This document shows, in pieces, positions 35,333 through 43,213 of a stretch of 64,000 nucleotides of DNA. The stretch comes from Sphingomonas sp. OK281 (GTDB taxonomy: Bacteria > Pseudomonadota > Alphaproteobacteria > Sphingomonadales > Sphingomonadaceae), in contig NZ_FOVZ01000005.1 in assembly GCF_900115295.1 (NCBI RefSeq), positions 62,001 to 126,000 of the forward strand. Reading direction: 5' to 3'. Position 1 is the stretch's first letter, and the number at the start of each line of letters is the position of its first letter. Below the pieces are notes generated by a model, which searched no databases, was not told the DNA's origin, and saw only the letters and a program-made list of their open reading frames with translations. Position numbers and translations under genes: made by a program.

Positions 35333-35370
35333 GCGGGCGCCGACGCGGTGGCAGGGCAATGGTTCGTCAT
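35329..35370 (-). CDS. Leader peptide coupled to the PaiB-like gene, 13 aa
   Basis: ATG 35370 follows GGGGAGATC and encodes MTNHCPATASAPA, ending at a TGA that overlaps the ATG of the PaiB-like gene (ATGA). The PaiB start lacks its own Shine-Dalgarno, so ribosomes probably arrive by reinitiation from this leader. The peptide has no recognised function. Confidence 0.45.
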   Translation of the reverse strand: MTNHCPATASAPA

Positions 35371-35526
35371 GATCTCCCCTTGTGCCGCCACTGTCGCGTG
35401 GCGCACCGTCGCCGCAAGCGCCAACACGCAAAATCCGGGAGGGCCAGTGTTGGCTCCGTCAGGTTCGGAAAATTGGCGGGTCCGCGCTGCGTCGGCGTCT
35501 GACACGATCGTCCGATGGGTGGGAGC

Positions 35527-37191
35527 ATGACGATGATCGACCGGCGGATGGTGTTGGCAGGCGGGGTGGCGTGGGCGTCCGTGGGGCGGGCGCTCGCGAT
35601 CGAGCGCGTGCTGGACCTCGCCTATGTCAACGCGAATGCCTGGACCGGCGACCCGCGGCGTCCGCATACCGACGCGATCGGCCTCGTCGGCGACCGAATC
35701 GTCGCGATCGGGGCGGGGGCGGTAAAGGCCGCGATCGGTCGCACGACGAAGGTGGTCGACCTCGAGGGCGCGTTCGTGACGCCGGGGTTCATCGACAACC
35801 ACACGCATTTCATGATCGGCTCGGCCGCGTTGATGCAGCCGGATCTGCTGTCCGCCACCACGATTCCCGACTTCGCCGCACGGCTCGGCGCGGCGGCGAG
35901 AGCGCGGCCGGGCAAGTGGATCCTCGGCGGCAGCTGGGACGAGCAACGCCTGGGTGGCCAGTTGCCGACGCGCGCGTGGATCGACGCCGCGACCGGGGAC
36001 ACGCCGGTCGCGATCCCGCGCACCGACCTGCACATGTACCTGCTCAACAGCGCGGCGCTGAAGATCGCGGGGATCACGCGCGATACGCCCGACGTCGCAG
36101 GCGGGGTCATCGTCCGCGACGCGCAGGGCGAGCCGACCGGCATCCTGAAGGACAATGCCAAGACGCTCGCCGAGCGGGTTTTCCCGGTGCCGACGCCGAC
36201 CGAATGGCAGGCGATCATGCGCGGCGGCATCGCCCATGCGCTCAGCCGCGGCTTCACGCAGGTCCACACCCCCGAACCGTTCGACTGGACGACGTACGAG
36301 ACCGCGCGACAGCTTCGCGCCAAGGGCGAGACGGACCTGCGCTTCTACTGTTTCGTGCCGATCCGCGACTGGGAAAAGATGGCTGCGATCGTCAAGGCCG
36401 AGGGGCGCGGCGACGACTGGGTCCGCTGGGGCGCGGTCAAGGCGCTGGCGGATGGCTCGCTCGGCTCGCGCACCGCGGTATTCCGCGACGCCTATACCGA
36501 CGCGCACGACCAGCACGGCGTCCGCGTCACCAGCATGGCCGACCTGAAGGCGTATATCGGCGACGCGGACAAGGCGGGATTGCACGTCACCACGCATGCG
36601 ATCGGGGACCTCGCCAATGACGACGTCCTCGATTTGTATGCCGAGATCGTCCGCGAGAACGGTGCGCGCGACCGTCGCTTCCGGATCGAGCACGCGCAGC
36701 ATCTGTCGCAGGCGGCGATCCCGCGCTTTGCCAGGCAGAAGGTGATCGCGTCGGTCCAGCCGTTCCATGCGATCGACGATGGACGCTGGGCCGTCGAGCG
36801 GATCGGCCAGGCGCGGCTGCGTGGCACCTACGCGTTCCGCTCGCTGATCGACAGCGGGGCGACCGTCACGTTCGGATCGGACTGGCCGGTCGGGCCGCTC
36901 GACGCGGTCGAGGGCATCTACGCCGCCGTCACGCGCGAGACGATCGACGGCAAGAATCCCGCCGGCTGGCTCCCCGACCAGAAGACGACGGTCGAGCAGG
37001 CGCTGACCGCGTACACCGTCAACAACGCCTATGCCGGGTTCCAGGATGGCAAGCTCGGCCGCATCGCGCCCGGCTACCTCGCCGACCTTACAATGCTCGA
37101 TATCGATCTACTGGCAACGCCTGCCGAACGTATCAAGGCCGCCAAGGTCTTGCGGACCATCGTCGGTGGCAGGGAACGCTTTCGAGCATGA
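35527..37191 (+). CDS. Secreted amidohydrolase (YtcJ-like)
   Basis: The 554-residue metal-dependent hydrolase of the amidohydrolase superfamily has an N-terminal twin-arginine-type signal (DRRMVLAGGVAWASVGRALA). Metal and catalytic motifs are TPGFIDNHTHF, KALADGSLGSRT, THAIGD, FRIEHAQH and TFGSDWPVGPLD. YtcJ-like proteins act on amides, formamides or N-acyl amino acids. Starts at 35515, 35527 and 35533 are all possible; GGTGGGAG precedes the last two. It is divergent from the PaiB gene and next to the MocR/TonB/peptidase operon, consistent with amide breakdown. Confidence 0.9.
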   Translation: MTMIDRRMVLAGGVAWASVGRALAIERVLDLAYVNANAWTGDPRRPHTDAIGLVGDRIVAIGAGAVKAAIGRTTKVVDLEGAFVTPGFIDNHTHFMIGSAALMQPDLLSATTIPDFAARLGAAARARPGKWILGGSWDEQRLGGQLPTRAWIDAATGDTPVAIPRTDLHMYLLNSAALKIAGITRDTPDVAGGVIVRDAQGEPTGILKDNAKTLAERVFPVPTPTEWQAIMRGGIAHALSRGFTQVHTPEPFDWTTYETARQLRAKGETDLRFYCFVPIRDWEKMAAIVKAEGRGDDWVRWGAVKALADGSLGSRTAVFRDAYTDAHDQHGVRVTSMADLKAYIGDADKAGLHVTTHAIGDLANDDVLDLYAEIVRENGARDRRFRIEHAQHLSQAAIPRFARQKVIASVQPFHAIDDGRWAVERIGQARLRGTYAFRSLIDSGATVTFGSDWPVGPLDAVEGIYAAVTRETIDGKNPAGWLPDQKTTVEQALTAYTVNNAYAGFQDGKLGRIAPGYLADLTMLDIDLLATPAERIKAAKVLRTIVGGRERFRA

Positions 37192-37213
37192 CCGACATCA
37201 TGGATCGATGGAG

Positions 37214-38689
37214 TCAGGCACCGACGCCGCGCTCGTGCGCCCAGACGATCGCGGCGCTGCGGCGGTTGACGCCGATCTTCGCATAAAGCCGTGCGACGTG
37301 GTTACGGACGGTGTTGCGCGACAGCCCGAGCCGCTCCGATATCGCCGCATCGTCTAGGTCCTGGCAGATCAGCTCCAGCACCTCGCGCTCGCGCTTGCTG
37401 AGATCGGCCGCGGGTGCGGCGGACCCGGTAGCGCCGCGCGGATTCCGTAAGGTCGCCAGCTTGTCCATGATCGACCGGCTGAGCCAGTTGGCGTCCTTCA
37501 TCACCGCATCGATCGCCTCGACCAGTTCCAGCTCGCCGCGTCGCCGTGCCGAGATGTCCTGGTACAGCCAGAGCACGCATGGCGCGCCGTCGACGCTGAT
37601 CCGTTCGGCGGACACGAGGCAGTCGAGCGCCTCGCCGGCCTTGTGCAGCAACTGAACGTCGCGGCTGCGGAAGCCGCCATGCTCGCCGATCTCGGTTTCG
37701 AGCTGCTGGCGCTGCGCGGCATCGTTCCAGAGCTGCAGGTCGTCGGCGATGCGGCCGATCACCGCGCGGTCGGTATAGCCGGTCAGCGCCTTGAACGCCG
37801 CGTTGACCTGAACGATGCGGTTGTCGCCGCCTTCGGTCACGACCATCGCGACCGGCGCCATCTCGAACACCGAGGCGAAGTGTCGCTCGCTCGCCTTCAG
37901 CGCATGTTCCGCGCGCCGCCGCGGCTCGAGATCGGCGAAGGTGAACAACAGGCAATCCTGGTTGGCGACCTCGATCGGCTGCCCGGCGAGGATGACCAGC
38001 GTCTTCTCGCCGCCGGCGAGCGGCAGTTCCGCCTCGAGCTGCGGGATTGTCTTGCCCGCGGCCACGCAGTCCTTGACGAACGCCTTGCGGTCGACCTCCG
38101 CGAGAAAGTCGAAATCGAACAGCGTCTTGCCGACGATCTGGTCGCGCGCATAGCCCGACAGGTCGAGGAAGCCCTGGTTGACGAGCACATAGCGCTGGTC
38201 GGCGACGCGGATGATCAGCGCGGGGGCGGGGTTGGCGTGGAACATCGCCTCGAACCGGTCCTCCGCGTCGAACCGTTCGGAGACGTCGTTGATGACGAGG
38301 CCCAGGCAATCGGGCTCGCCGCCATCCTCGTCCATGACGATGTCGCGCACCTGGTGGACCCAGCGCGGTTCGTCGGCATCGACCGGCGCGACCTCGACGA
38401 TCAGGTCGGGGAAGCTCTGCCCCGCGAGCAGCCGCATCAGCGGATAGTCCCGCCGCGGCAGCTTGCGGCGATCCCTGTAGCGCAAGCTGAACCGCGTCGC
38501 ATAATCGTCCGCGGTCTGCCCGAGATCCTCGACCGCCCGCACCCCGTGCATCTTCAGCGCGGCCGGGTTGGCGCTCAGGATGATCCCGGTCGGATCCATC
38601 AGGATCACGCCTTCGAGCAGCCCGGTCATGAGCTGTTCGAGATGGTGCAGGGTGGGGGCGTGCAGCGGTTTCGCGGGCATCTTGGTCAT
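37214..38689 (-). CDS. PAS-domain regulator with LuxR-type helix-turn-helix
   Basis: The 491-residue cytoplasmic protein has three PAS domains (about residues 15-135, 145-260, 270-385) and a C-terminal LuxR-type DNA-binding domain (LSKREREVLELICQDLDDAAISERLGLSRNTVRNHVARLYAKIGVNRRSAA). It has no kinase or receiver domain, so it is a one-component sensor. The PAS domains could bind a flavin, haem or small ligand, but no diagnostic photo-sensing motif is visible. It is divergent from the GlsB-type stress gene and may control it. Confidence 0.88.
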   Translation of the reverse strand: MTKMPAKPLHAPTLHHLEQLMTGLLEGVILMDPTGIILSANPAALKMHGVRAVEDLGQTADDYATRFSLRYRDRRKLPRRDYPLMRLLAGQSFPDLIVEVAPVDADEPRWVHQVRDIVMDEDGGEPDCLGLVINDVSERFDAEDRFEAMFHANPAPALIIRVADQRYVLVNQGFLDLSGYARDQIVGKTLFDFDFLAEVDRKAFVKDCVAAGKTIPQLEAELPLAGGEKTLVILAGQPIEVANQDCLLFTFADLEPRRRAEHALKASERHFASVFEMAPVAMVVTEGGDNRIVQVNAAFKALTGYTDRAVIGRIADDLQLWNDAAQRQQLETEIGEHGGFRSRDVQLLHKAGEALDCLVSAERISVDGAPCVLWLYQDISARRRGELELVEAIDAVMKDANWLSRSIMDKLATLRNPRGATGSAAPAADLSKREREVLELICQDLDDAAISERLGLSRNTVRNHVARLYAKIGVNRRSAAIVWAHERGVGA

Positions 38690-38799
38690 CCCGGTTCAGC
38701 GCCGCGGAAGGGCTTCGGGTTCCGGTAGGGTCGGCATAAATCTACCAATGGCCCCGGTACTTGCGCACCAATTCCGAATTCGCCGAAAAGCGCGCGAAC

Positions 38800-38825
38800 T
38801 GAACGGATCGGGCATCGAGACTGTT
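38800..38825 (+). promoter_or_regulatory. Candidate general-stress (EcfG-type) promoter
   Basis: TGAAC-N17-TGTT resembles the alphaproteobacterial EcfG consensus GGAAC-N16/17-CGTT with one mismatch in each element. It ends 36 bases upstream of the GlsB-type gene. Confidence 0.35.
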
Positions 38826-38861
38826 GAGGCACCTGTACCAGTATCGAACAGGAGCCTCATC

Positions 38862-39131
38862 ATGAACCTCATCATCCTTCTCGTCGTCGGCGGACTCATC
38901 GGCTGGGTCGCCAGCATGATCATGCGGACCGATGCACAGCAGGGCGTCTTCCTCAACGTCGTCGTCGGCATCGTCGGTGCGCTGCTCGCCGGCTTCCTGA
39001 TCACGCCGCTGATCGGTGGCGCATCGATCATGGACGGCGCGCTCAACATCCAGTCGATCCTGATCTCGCTGGTCGGCGCGGTGATCCTGCTCGCGATCGT
39101 CAACATGTTTCGTCGCGGTACGGTGCGCTGA
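38862..39131 (+). CDS. GlsB/YeaQ/YmgE-family stress membrane protein
   Basis: The 89-residue protein has three hydrophobic segments (LIILLVVGGLIGWVASMIM, VFLNVVVGIVGALLAGFL, ISLVGAVILLAIV), the glycine-rich GGLIGWVAS and VVVGIVGA motifs of the transglycosylase-associated (GlsB) family, and a basic tail. It is an inner-membrane protein of stress regulons with no known biochemical function. CAGGAG precedes ATG 38862. PepSY-like and GSP17M-like genes follow. Confidence 0.92.
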   Translation: MNLIILLVVGGLIGWVASMIMRTDAQQGVFLNVVVGIVGALLAGFLITPLIGGASIMDGALNIQSILISLVGAVILLAIVNMFRRGTVR

Positions 39132-39138
39132 GCGAACG

Positions 39139-39163
39139 GGAGGGCACGCTCGCGTCGCCCTCC
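39139..39163 (+). terminator. Stem-loop between the GlsB-type and PepSY-like genes
   Basis: GGAGGGC-N11-GCCCTCC is a perfect 7-bp stem eight bases after the stop codon. No T tract follows; it may attenuate transcription or protect the 3' end. Confidence 0.45.
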
Positions 39164-39199
39164 TACGCCCCGGAATCTACAGACACCTAGGAGAGTGCA

Positions 39200-39511
39200 A
39201 TGACCGTTCGAGTTATCTTGGCATGCGGCGCGATGCTGCTGGCCTCCGGCGCCGTCGCGCAGACCGCGACGCATACCGGCACGCACAACCCCGCGGTCAA
39301 GGCGAGTGCCGCGGCGCACGTCGCCGCCCCCGCGAGCGGTGCCAATTCCTTTTCGGAAGACCAGGCCCGCGGTCGCCTGACCAAGGTCGGCTATCGATCG
39401 ATCTCGCGTCTGGCGAAGGACAAGGACGGCGTCTGGCGGGGCACGGGTACCCGCGCCGGCAAGACGGTCCATGTCGGGCTCGACTACAAGGGCAACGTGT
39501 CGGCGCACTGA
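39200..39511 (+). CDS. Secreted PepSY-like small protein
   Basis: The 103-residue protein has a signal peptide (residues 1-20, ...LLASGAVAQ), an alanine/threonine-rich linker, and a compact C-terminal domain: FSEDQARGRLTKVGYRSISRLAKDKDGVWRGTG followed by a beta hairpin. This is the PepSY-like fold found in small periplasmic proteins of sphingomonads. The function is unknown. TAGGAGAG precedes the ATG. Confidence 0.8.
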   Translation: MTVRVILACGAMLLASGAVAQTATHTGTHNPAVKASAAAHVAAPASGANSFSEDQARGRLTKVGYRSISRLAKDKDGVWRGTGTRAGKTVHVGLDYKGNVSAH

Positions 39512-39534
39512 ACCAATTCGATAGGAGAGATATC

Positions 39535-40170
39535 ATGACCAAGACCATCACCCGCCTGTTCGACGACTATTCGGACGCGACCGCGGCGCTGCACGACCTC
39601 GAACGCCTGGGCGTGCCGCATGATTCCATCAGCATCGTCGCCAACAACGCCGATGGCGCGCACGGCGACGCGGCCACGTCGCTCGGCGACGTCGACGATC
39701 ACGGCGACGTCAGTCGTGGCGTCTCGACCGGTGCTGCGGTCGGTGGCGTCGGCGGCCTGCTGGCAGGGCTGGGCCTGCTTGCGATCCCCGGTCTCGGCCC
39801 GATCGTTGCGGCCGGGTGGCTGGCCTCGACCGTCGTCGGCGCAGGCATCGGTGCCGCCGGTGGAGCCGCGACGGGAACGATCGTCGGCGCCCTGAAGGAT
39901 GCCGGCCACTCCGACGACGAGGCCCACGTCTATTCGGAAGGCGTCCGCCGTGGCGGCACGCTGCTCAGCGCACGGGTGGACGACACGCTGGCGACCGAGG
40001 CCGAAGCGGTGTTGGACCGCAACCGGTCGGTAGACGCGTCGACGCGTGGCAGCGCCTATCGGCAGGACGGCTGGTCGTCGTTCGACGACACCGCCCCCGC
40101 CTACAGCCGCGAAGAAGTGGCCGCCGAGCGTGACCGCTACCGGTCCACGCCGACGTCGACGACCTACTGA
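39535..40170 (+). CDS. General stress protein 17M-like (GSP17M domain) protein
   Basis: The 211-residue protein begins with a GSP17M-type domain (ITRLFDDYSDATAALHDLERLGVPHDSISIVAN), followed by a glycine/alanine-rich hydrophobic stretch (about residues 62-120) that may insert into membranes. A second alpha/beta segment (HVYSEGVRRGGTLLSARVDD) and a polar, arginine- and serine-rich tail follow. Family members are induced by general stress; the mechanism is not known. It starts after TAGGAGAG and probably shares a transcript with the two preceding genes. Confidence 0.85.
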   Translation: MTKTITRLFDDYSDATAALHDLERLGVPHDSISIVANNADGAHGDAATSLGDVDDHGDVSRGVSTGAAVGGVGGLLAGLGLLAIPGLGPIVAAGWLASTVVGAGIGAAGGAATGTIVGALKDAGHSDDEAHVYSEGVRRGGTLLSARVDDTLATEAEAVLDRNRSVDASTRGSAYRQDGWSSFDDTAPAYSREEVAAERDRYRSTPTSTTY

Positions 40171-40179
40171 TCAAGTGGT

Positions 40180-40207
40180 GCCGCCGGCCTGGTTACGGGT
40201 CGGCGGC
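40180..40207 (+). terminator. Probable terminator of the GlsB/PepSY/GSP17M genes
   Basis: GCCGCCG-N14-CGGCGGC forms a 7-bp stem ten bases after the stop codon, followed by GTCTTTGCG, a weak T-rich tail. Confidence 0.55.
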
Positions 40208-40391
40208 GTCTTTGCGTCTGGGTGGGTTCGGTTTGAGTTGGGGGACGGGGGTTTTGTTAGTGGTGCCGGGCCTGCTTCGACGCTGACGGTTTCGCTGGAT
40301 CGAAAGTATCCGGTTGGTGGCGTGATGAGTTACAGGTCGGATGGGCAGGCATCTGCTCCGAACACATGCACCCCATAGCACCACACATGCC

Positions 40392-40494
40392 CCACCCCGG
40401 CGAAGGCCGGGGTCCAGGTGGGCAACGCTGCTGATGAACGCTGCGCTTCGTTATTGCGACCTTTCCAACTGGGCCCCGGCCTTCGCCGGGGTGG
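40392..40494. repeat. REP-like inverted doublet
   Basis: The left element (40392-40416, CACCCCGGCGAAGGCCGGGG then TCCAG) is repeated in inverse orientation at 40469-40494 (CTGGG then CCCCGGCCTTCGCCGGGG). Each forms its own hairpin, CCCCGGC-GAAG-GCCGGGG, and the two can also pair with each other across about 50 bases. Such pairs are widespread between convergent genes in sphingomonads and resemble BIMEs. Confidence 0.85.
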
Positions 40495-40587
40495 CCTTGT
40501 TGGGGTGGCGCTTTCCGCGATGGCGCTTGTTATGCTGGGTCTCGTTGGGGCTGGCTCGTTGGAAAGGTACTAGCGCTGAAACTTCGC

Positions 40588-40842
40588 CTAGACCGGGTCG
40601 GGCGAGCTCTTGTCCTCTTCGCGCAGGAACGTGAGCAGTTCCTCGATCTCGTCCGGGCCGTAGCGCAAAGACATGTCGTCGATCTCGATCTCGACGGAAG
40701 CCCGATCGGTCTCGGGCCAGCTTTCCAAAATCTCCGCGCAATCCGACAGGCTGCCGCGCGCGACGACGTCCCGCGGCGCGCCCTCGTCTTGGTCAGCCGT
40801 CCGATAGATCGTAGCCGGTTCGCTCAGGGGGTAGGTCGTCAT
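40588..40842 (-). CDS. Conserved hypothetical acidic protein, 84 aa
   Basis: The 84-residue soluble protein is rich in acidic residues (PETDRASVEIEIDDMSLRYG, then EEIEELLTFLREED). Its composition and a good site (CGGAGACC) before ATG 40842 support a real gene. I do not recognise a family. It lies downstream of the YciF-like gene on the same strand, separated by a stem-loop. Confidence 0.65.
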   Translation of the reverse strand: MTTYPLSEPATIYRTADQDEGAPRDVVARGSLSDCAEILESWPETDRASVEIEIDDMSLRYGPDEIEELLTFLREEDKSSPDPV

Positions 40843-40878
40843 GGTCTCCGCTTCCGTCCTCTACCTGAATTACGTCAG

Positions 40879-40905
40879 CGCCCGCCGACAGGACGCCGGC
40901 GGGCG
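40879..40905 (-). terminator. Stem-loop downstream of the YciF-like gene
   Basis: CGCCCGCCG and CGGCGGGCG form a perfect 9-bp stem with a 9-base loop just after the YciF-like stop. It has no clear T tract. Confidence 0.55.
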
Positions 40906-40913
40906 ATCGAAAG

Positions 40914-41417
40914 TCATTCGTCTTCGGCGTCGATGTTGACGGTCGTCTCGGCGAGCTTCGTCATATATTCATCACCACCGTAGATATCCTTGGTGGCCGC
41001 GCTGAGCTTCTTGTGGTCGTCCTTGAGCCCCAGCGCCTTGGCGTACGCCGTCGCCGTGCCGAACCCGGCGACCCCGTAATGCGTCATCCGCTGATACTGT
41101 GCGATGATCATCACATCGAGCAACGGACCCTTCTCCGGACCTTCCTCGAGGACATGCTTGGTGGCTTCGGCGACAAGGCCTTCCATGCCCTTGCAATGCT
41201 CCTTCGAGACCTTCTCGTCGTTCGACGCGATCAGGTCCTTGAGCAGGTCGGTATGCGTCTCGATGTCCGCCTGCGACTTGGTCAGCATCTCCTTCAGCGA
41301 CGCGTCGCTCGCCTTCGACGTAATCTTCTTGAGGACCTTCTTCATCTGGTCGTTCGCGGACCACAGATCCTTCAGCTCGTCGGTGTAGATTTCCTGGAGA
41401 TCTTCGGGTGCAGACAT
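40914..41417 (-). CDS. YciE/YciF-family ferritin-like protein (DUF892)
   Basis: The 167-residue four-helix protein matches the DUF892/YciF family: LQEIYTDELKDLWSANDQMKKVL, then MLTKSQADIETHTDLLKDL, HCKGMEGLVAEA and AQYQRMTHYGVAGFGTATAYAKALG. The spaced glutamates and histidines suit a di-metal site. YciF proteins are induced by osmotic and general stress; their role is not settled. It lies in the stress gene cluster. Confidence 0.92.
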   Translation of the reverse strand: MSAPEDLQEIYTDELKDLWSANDQMKKVLKKITSKASDASLKEMLTKSQADIETHTDLLKDLIASNDEKVSKEHCKGMEGLVAEATKHVLEEGPEKGPLLDVMIIAQYQRMTHYGVAGFGTATAYAKALGLKDDHKKLSAATKDIYGGDEYMTKLAETTVNIDAEDE

Positions 41418-41501
41418 GGGATCATCCTCGTGACTCCACCGAGCGGGATGCGCGGCGGCTGGTTTTGAATTTCGAAAAGCTGATAGCGGGACGCGGCGAC
41501 C

Positions 41502-41960
41502 TCAGCCGGCGCCGGGCTGCTTCTGCTCGTCCTCGTACCGGGCATCGGTGCCGATCTTGCCGCTGGCCTCGGCCTCGGCAATGCCAGACGTCTCGACGAC
41601 CTCGATCGTGCGACCTTCGGCAGCGATCGCATGGGGTTCGCGGTCGGCATCAGGATCCGCGGCGATCGTCGTGCCGTCACCGCCCCCTGAGCCTGCGACG
41701 CCGTTGGCCGCACCGCCACCGTCCTCGCCGGCCTGGCCACCGCCGTGATAGGCGATGTCCGTCTGGCCGCCATGCGCCATGAAGCCGGTGTTCGTCTCGG
41801 TCTTGCCGGCATGCGGGTTGGGATAGGACCCGCCGCCACTTTCGCCGCCCTCGCTGCGGCCGTGAACGTCATCGGTGCCTCGGGGCGAGTCCGAGACGCC
41901 GTCCGGAGCGCCCTTGCTCGCGGAGTTGCCGGGAACGGGGGTATGAACCTTGTCACTCAT
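41502..41960 (-). CDS. Low-complexity, probably disordered protein
   Basis: The 152-residue protein is rich in Gly, Ser, Asp and Glu with repeats such as SEGGESGGGSYPNPHAG and GGGQAGEDGGGAANG. No hydrophobic core or signal peptide is visible. Such hydrophilic proteins often appear in stress regulons and may protect other molecules during desiccation, which is inference. ATG 41960 opens MSDKVHTPVPGN, with AAGGACG just upstream. Confidence 0.6.
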   Translation of the reverse strand: MSDKVHTPVPGNSASKGAPDGVSDSPRGTDDVHGRSEGGESGGGSYPNPHAGKTETNTGFMAHGGQTDIAYHGGGQAGEDGGGAANGVAGSGGGDGTTIAADPDADREPHAIAAEGRTIEVVETSGIAEAEASGKIGTDARYEDEQKQPGAG

Positions 41961-41996
41961 CGGTACGTCCTTCTGAATGTAGCGGACCAAAACGGA

Positions 41997-42033
41997 CCGA
42001 GCCGGTCCGCTCGATGGGAGCGGACCGGCTCGG
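41997..42033 (-). terminator. Intrinsic terminator of the zinc dehydrogenase gene
   Basis: CCGAGCCGGTCCGCTC and its complement form a perfect 16-bp stem with a GATGG loop, eight bases after the dehydrogenase stop. On the minus strand the stem is followed by TCCGTTTTGG. Confidence 0.85.
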
Positions 42034-42040
42034 GGCGGAG

Positions 42041-43213
42041 TTACGGCCGCAGCACGACCTTGATGACGCCGTCCTGCTTGTCGCGGAACTTCTGGTACAT
42101 CTCGGGCGCATCCTCGAGGCTCGCCGGGTGCGTCACGACGAAGCTCGGGTCGATGTCGCCCGCCTCGATCCGTGCGAGCAACGGCTTGGTATAGGCCTGG
42201 ACGTGCGTCTGGCCGGTCTTGATCGTCAGCCCCTTGTTCATCATCGCGCCGATCGGGATCTTGTCGCCCATCCCGACATAGACGCCGGGGATCGACACCG
42301 TGCCGCCCATCCGGCAGCTCATGATCGCCTCGCGCAGCACGTGCACGCGGTCGGTCGCGAGGAACGTCGCCGCCTTAACCTTGTCGATCACCGCATCCAT
42401 CGCGCCATGACCCGAAGCCTCGGCACCGACTGCATCGATGCAGCTGTCGGGACCGCGGCCCTTGGTGCGGAACTGGAGCTCGTCATAGACGCTGTCGACT
42501 TCGGCGAAGTTGATCGTCTCCGCACCGCCGGCCTCGGCCATCGCGAGACGCTCGGGCACCTCGTCGATCGCGATCACGCGGCCGGCACCGAGCATCAGCG
42601 CCGAGCGGATCGCGAACTGGCCGACCGGACCGCAACCCCAGATCGCCACGGTATCGCCCGGCTCGATCTGCGCATTCTCGGCGGCCATGTAGCCGGTCGG
42701 GAAGATGTCGGAGAGGAACAGAGCCTGCTCGTCGGTGACGCTGTCGGGCACCTTGATCGGACCGATATCGGCCATCGGCACGCGCAGATACTCGGCCTGA
42801 CCACCGCAATAGCCGCCCAGCATGTGGCTGAACCCGAACAGGCCGGCGGGCGAATGACCCATCGCCTTGATCGCCATCTCGGAGTTCGGATTGGTCCGCT
42901 CGCAAGCCGAGAACAGCCCCTTGCGACAGAAGAAGCAATCGCCGCAGCTGATCGTGAATGGCACAACGACGCGGTCGCCGATCTTCAAATTGGTGACTTC
43001 GGAGCCGAGCGCGACGACGACGCCCATGTTCTCGTGGCCCAGGATGTCGCCCGCCTGCATCGTCGGCTGGTATCCGTCGAGCAGATGAAGGTCGGACCCG
43101 CAGATCGCGCAGGCCGTAACCTTGATGATCGCATCGCGCGGATGCTTGATCTCGGGATCTGCGACAGTGTCGACCCGAACATCGCCCTTTCCATGCCAAA
43201 CCAGTGCACGCAT
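42041..43213 (-). CDS. Zinc-dependent alcohol dehydrogenase (formaldehyde dehydrogenase-like)
   Basis: The 390-residue zinc MDR enzyme has catalytic-zinc ligands around Cys38 (CAICGSDLH) and GHE (59-61), and a full structural-zinc set Cys90, Cys93, Cys96, Cys104 (SCGDCFFCRKGLFSAC). The Rossmann motif is WGCGPVGQFAIRSALMLGA. The LSDIFPTGYMAAENAQIEPGD region matches the glutathione-independent formaldehyde dehydrogenase-like group. It oxidises small alcohols or aldehydes with NAD. ATG 43213 follows GGAGAC. It ends in a strong terminator and stands as a single unit. Confidence 0.92.
   Translation of the reverse strand: MRALVWHGKGDVRVDTVADPEIKHPRDAIIKVTACAICGSDLHLLDGYQPTMQAGDILGHENMGVVVALGSEVTNLKIGDRVVVPFTISCGDCFFCRKGLFSACERTNPNSEMAIKAMGHSPAGLFGFSHMLGGYCGGQAEYLRVPMADIGPIKVPDSVTDEQALFLSDIFPTGYMAAENAQIEPGDTVAIWGCGPVGQFAIRSALMLGAGRVIAIDEVPERLAMAEAGGAETINFAEVDSVYDELQFRTKGRGPDSCIDAVGAEASGHGAMDAVIDKVKAATFLATDRVHVLREAIMSCRMGGTVSIPGVYVGMGDKIPIGAMMNKGLTIKTGQTHVQAYTKPLLARIEAGDIDPSFVVTHPASLEDAPEMYQKFRDKQDGVIKVVLRP

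Larger units (their letters stand above)
40171..40587. other. Non-coding region with terminator and REP-like doublet
   Basis: The 417 bases between the GSP17M-like gene and the convergent 84-residue protein hold a hairpin near 40180 and the REP-like inverted pair at 40392-40494. I see no gene here. Confidence 0.7.
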
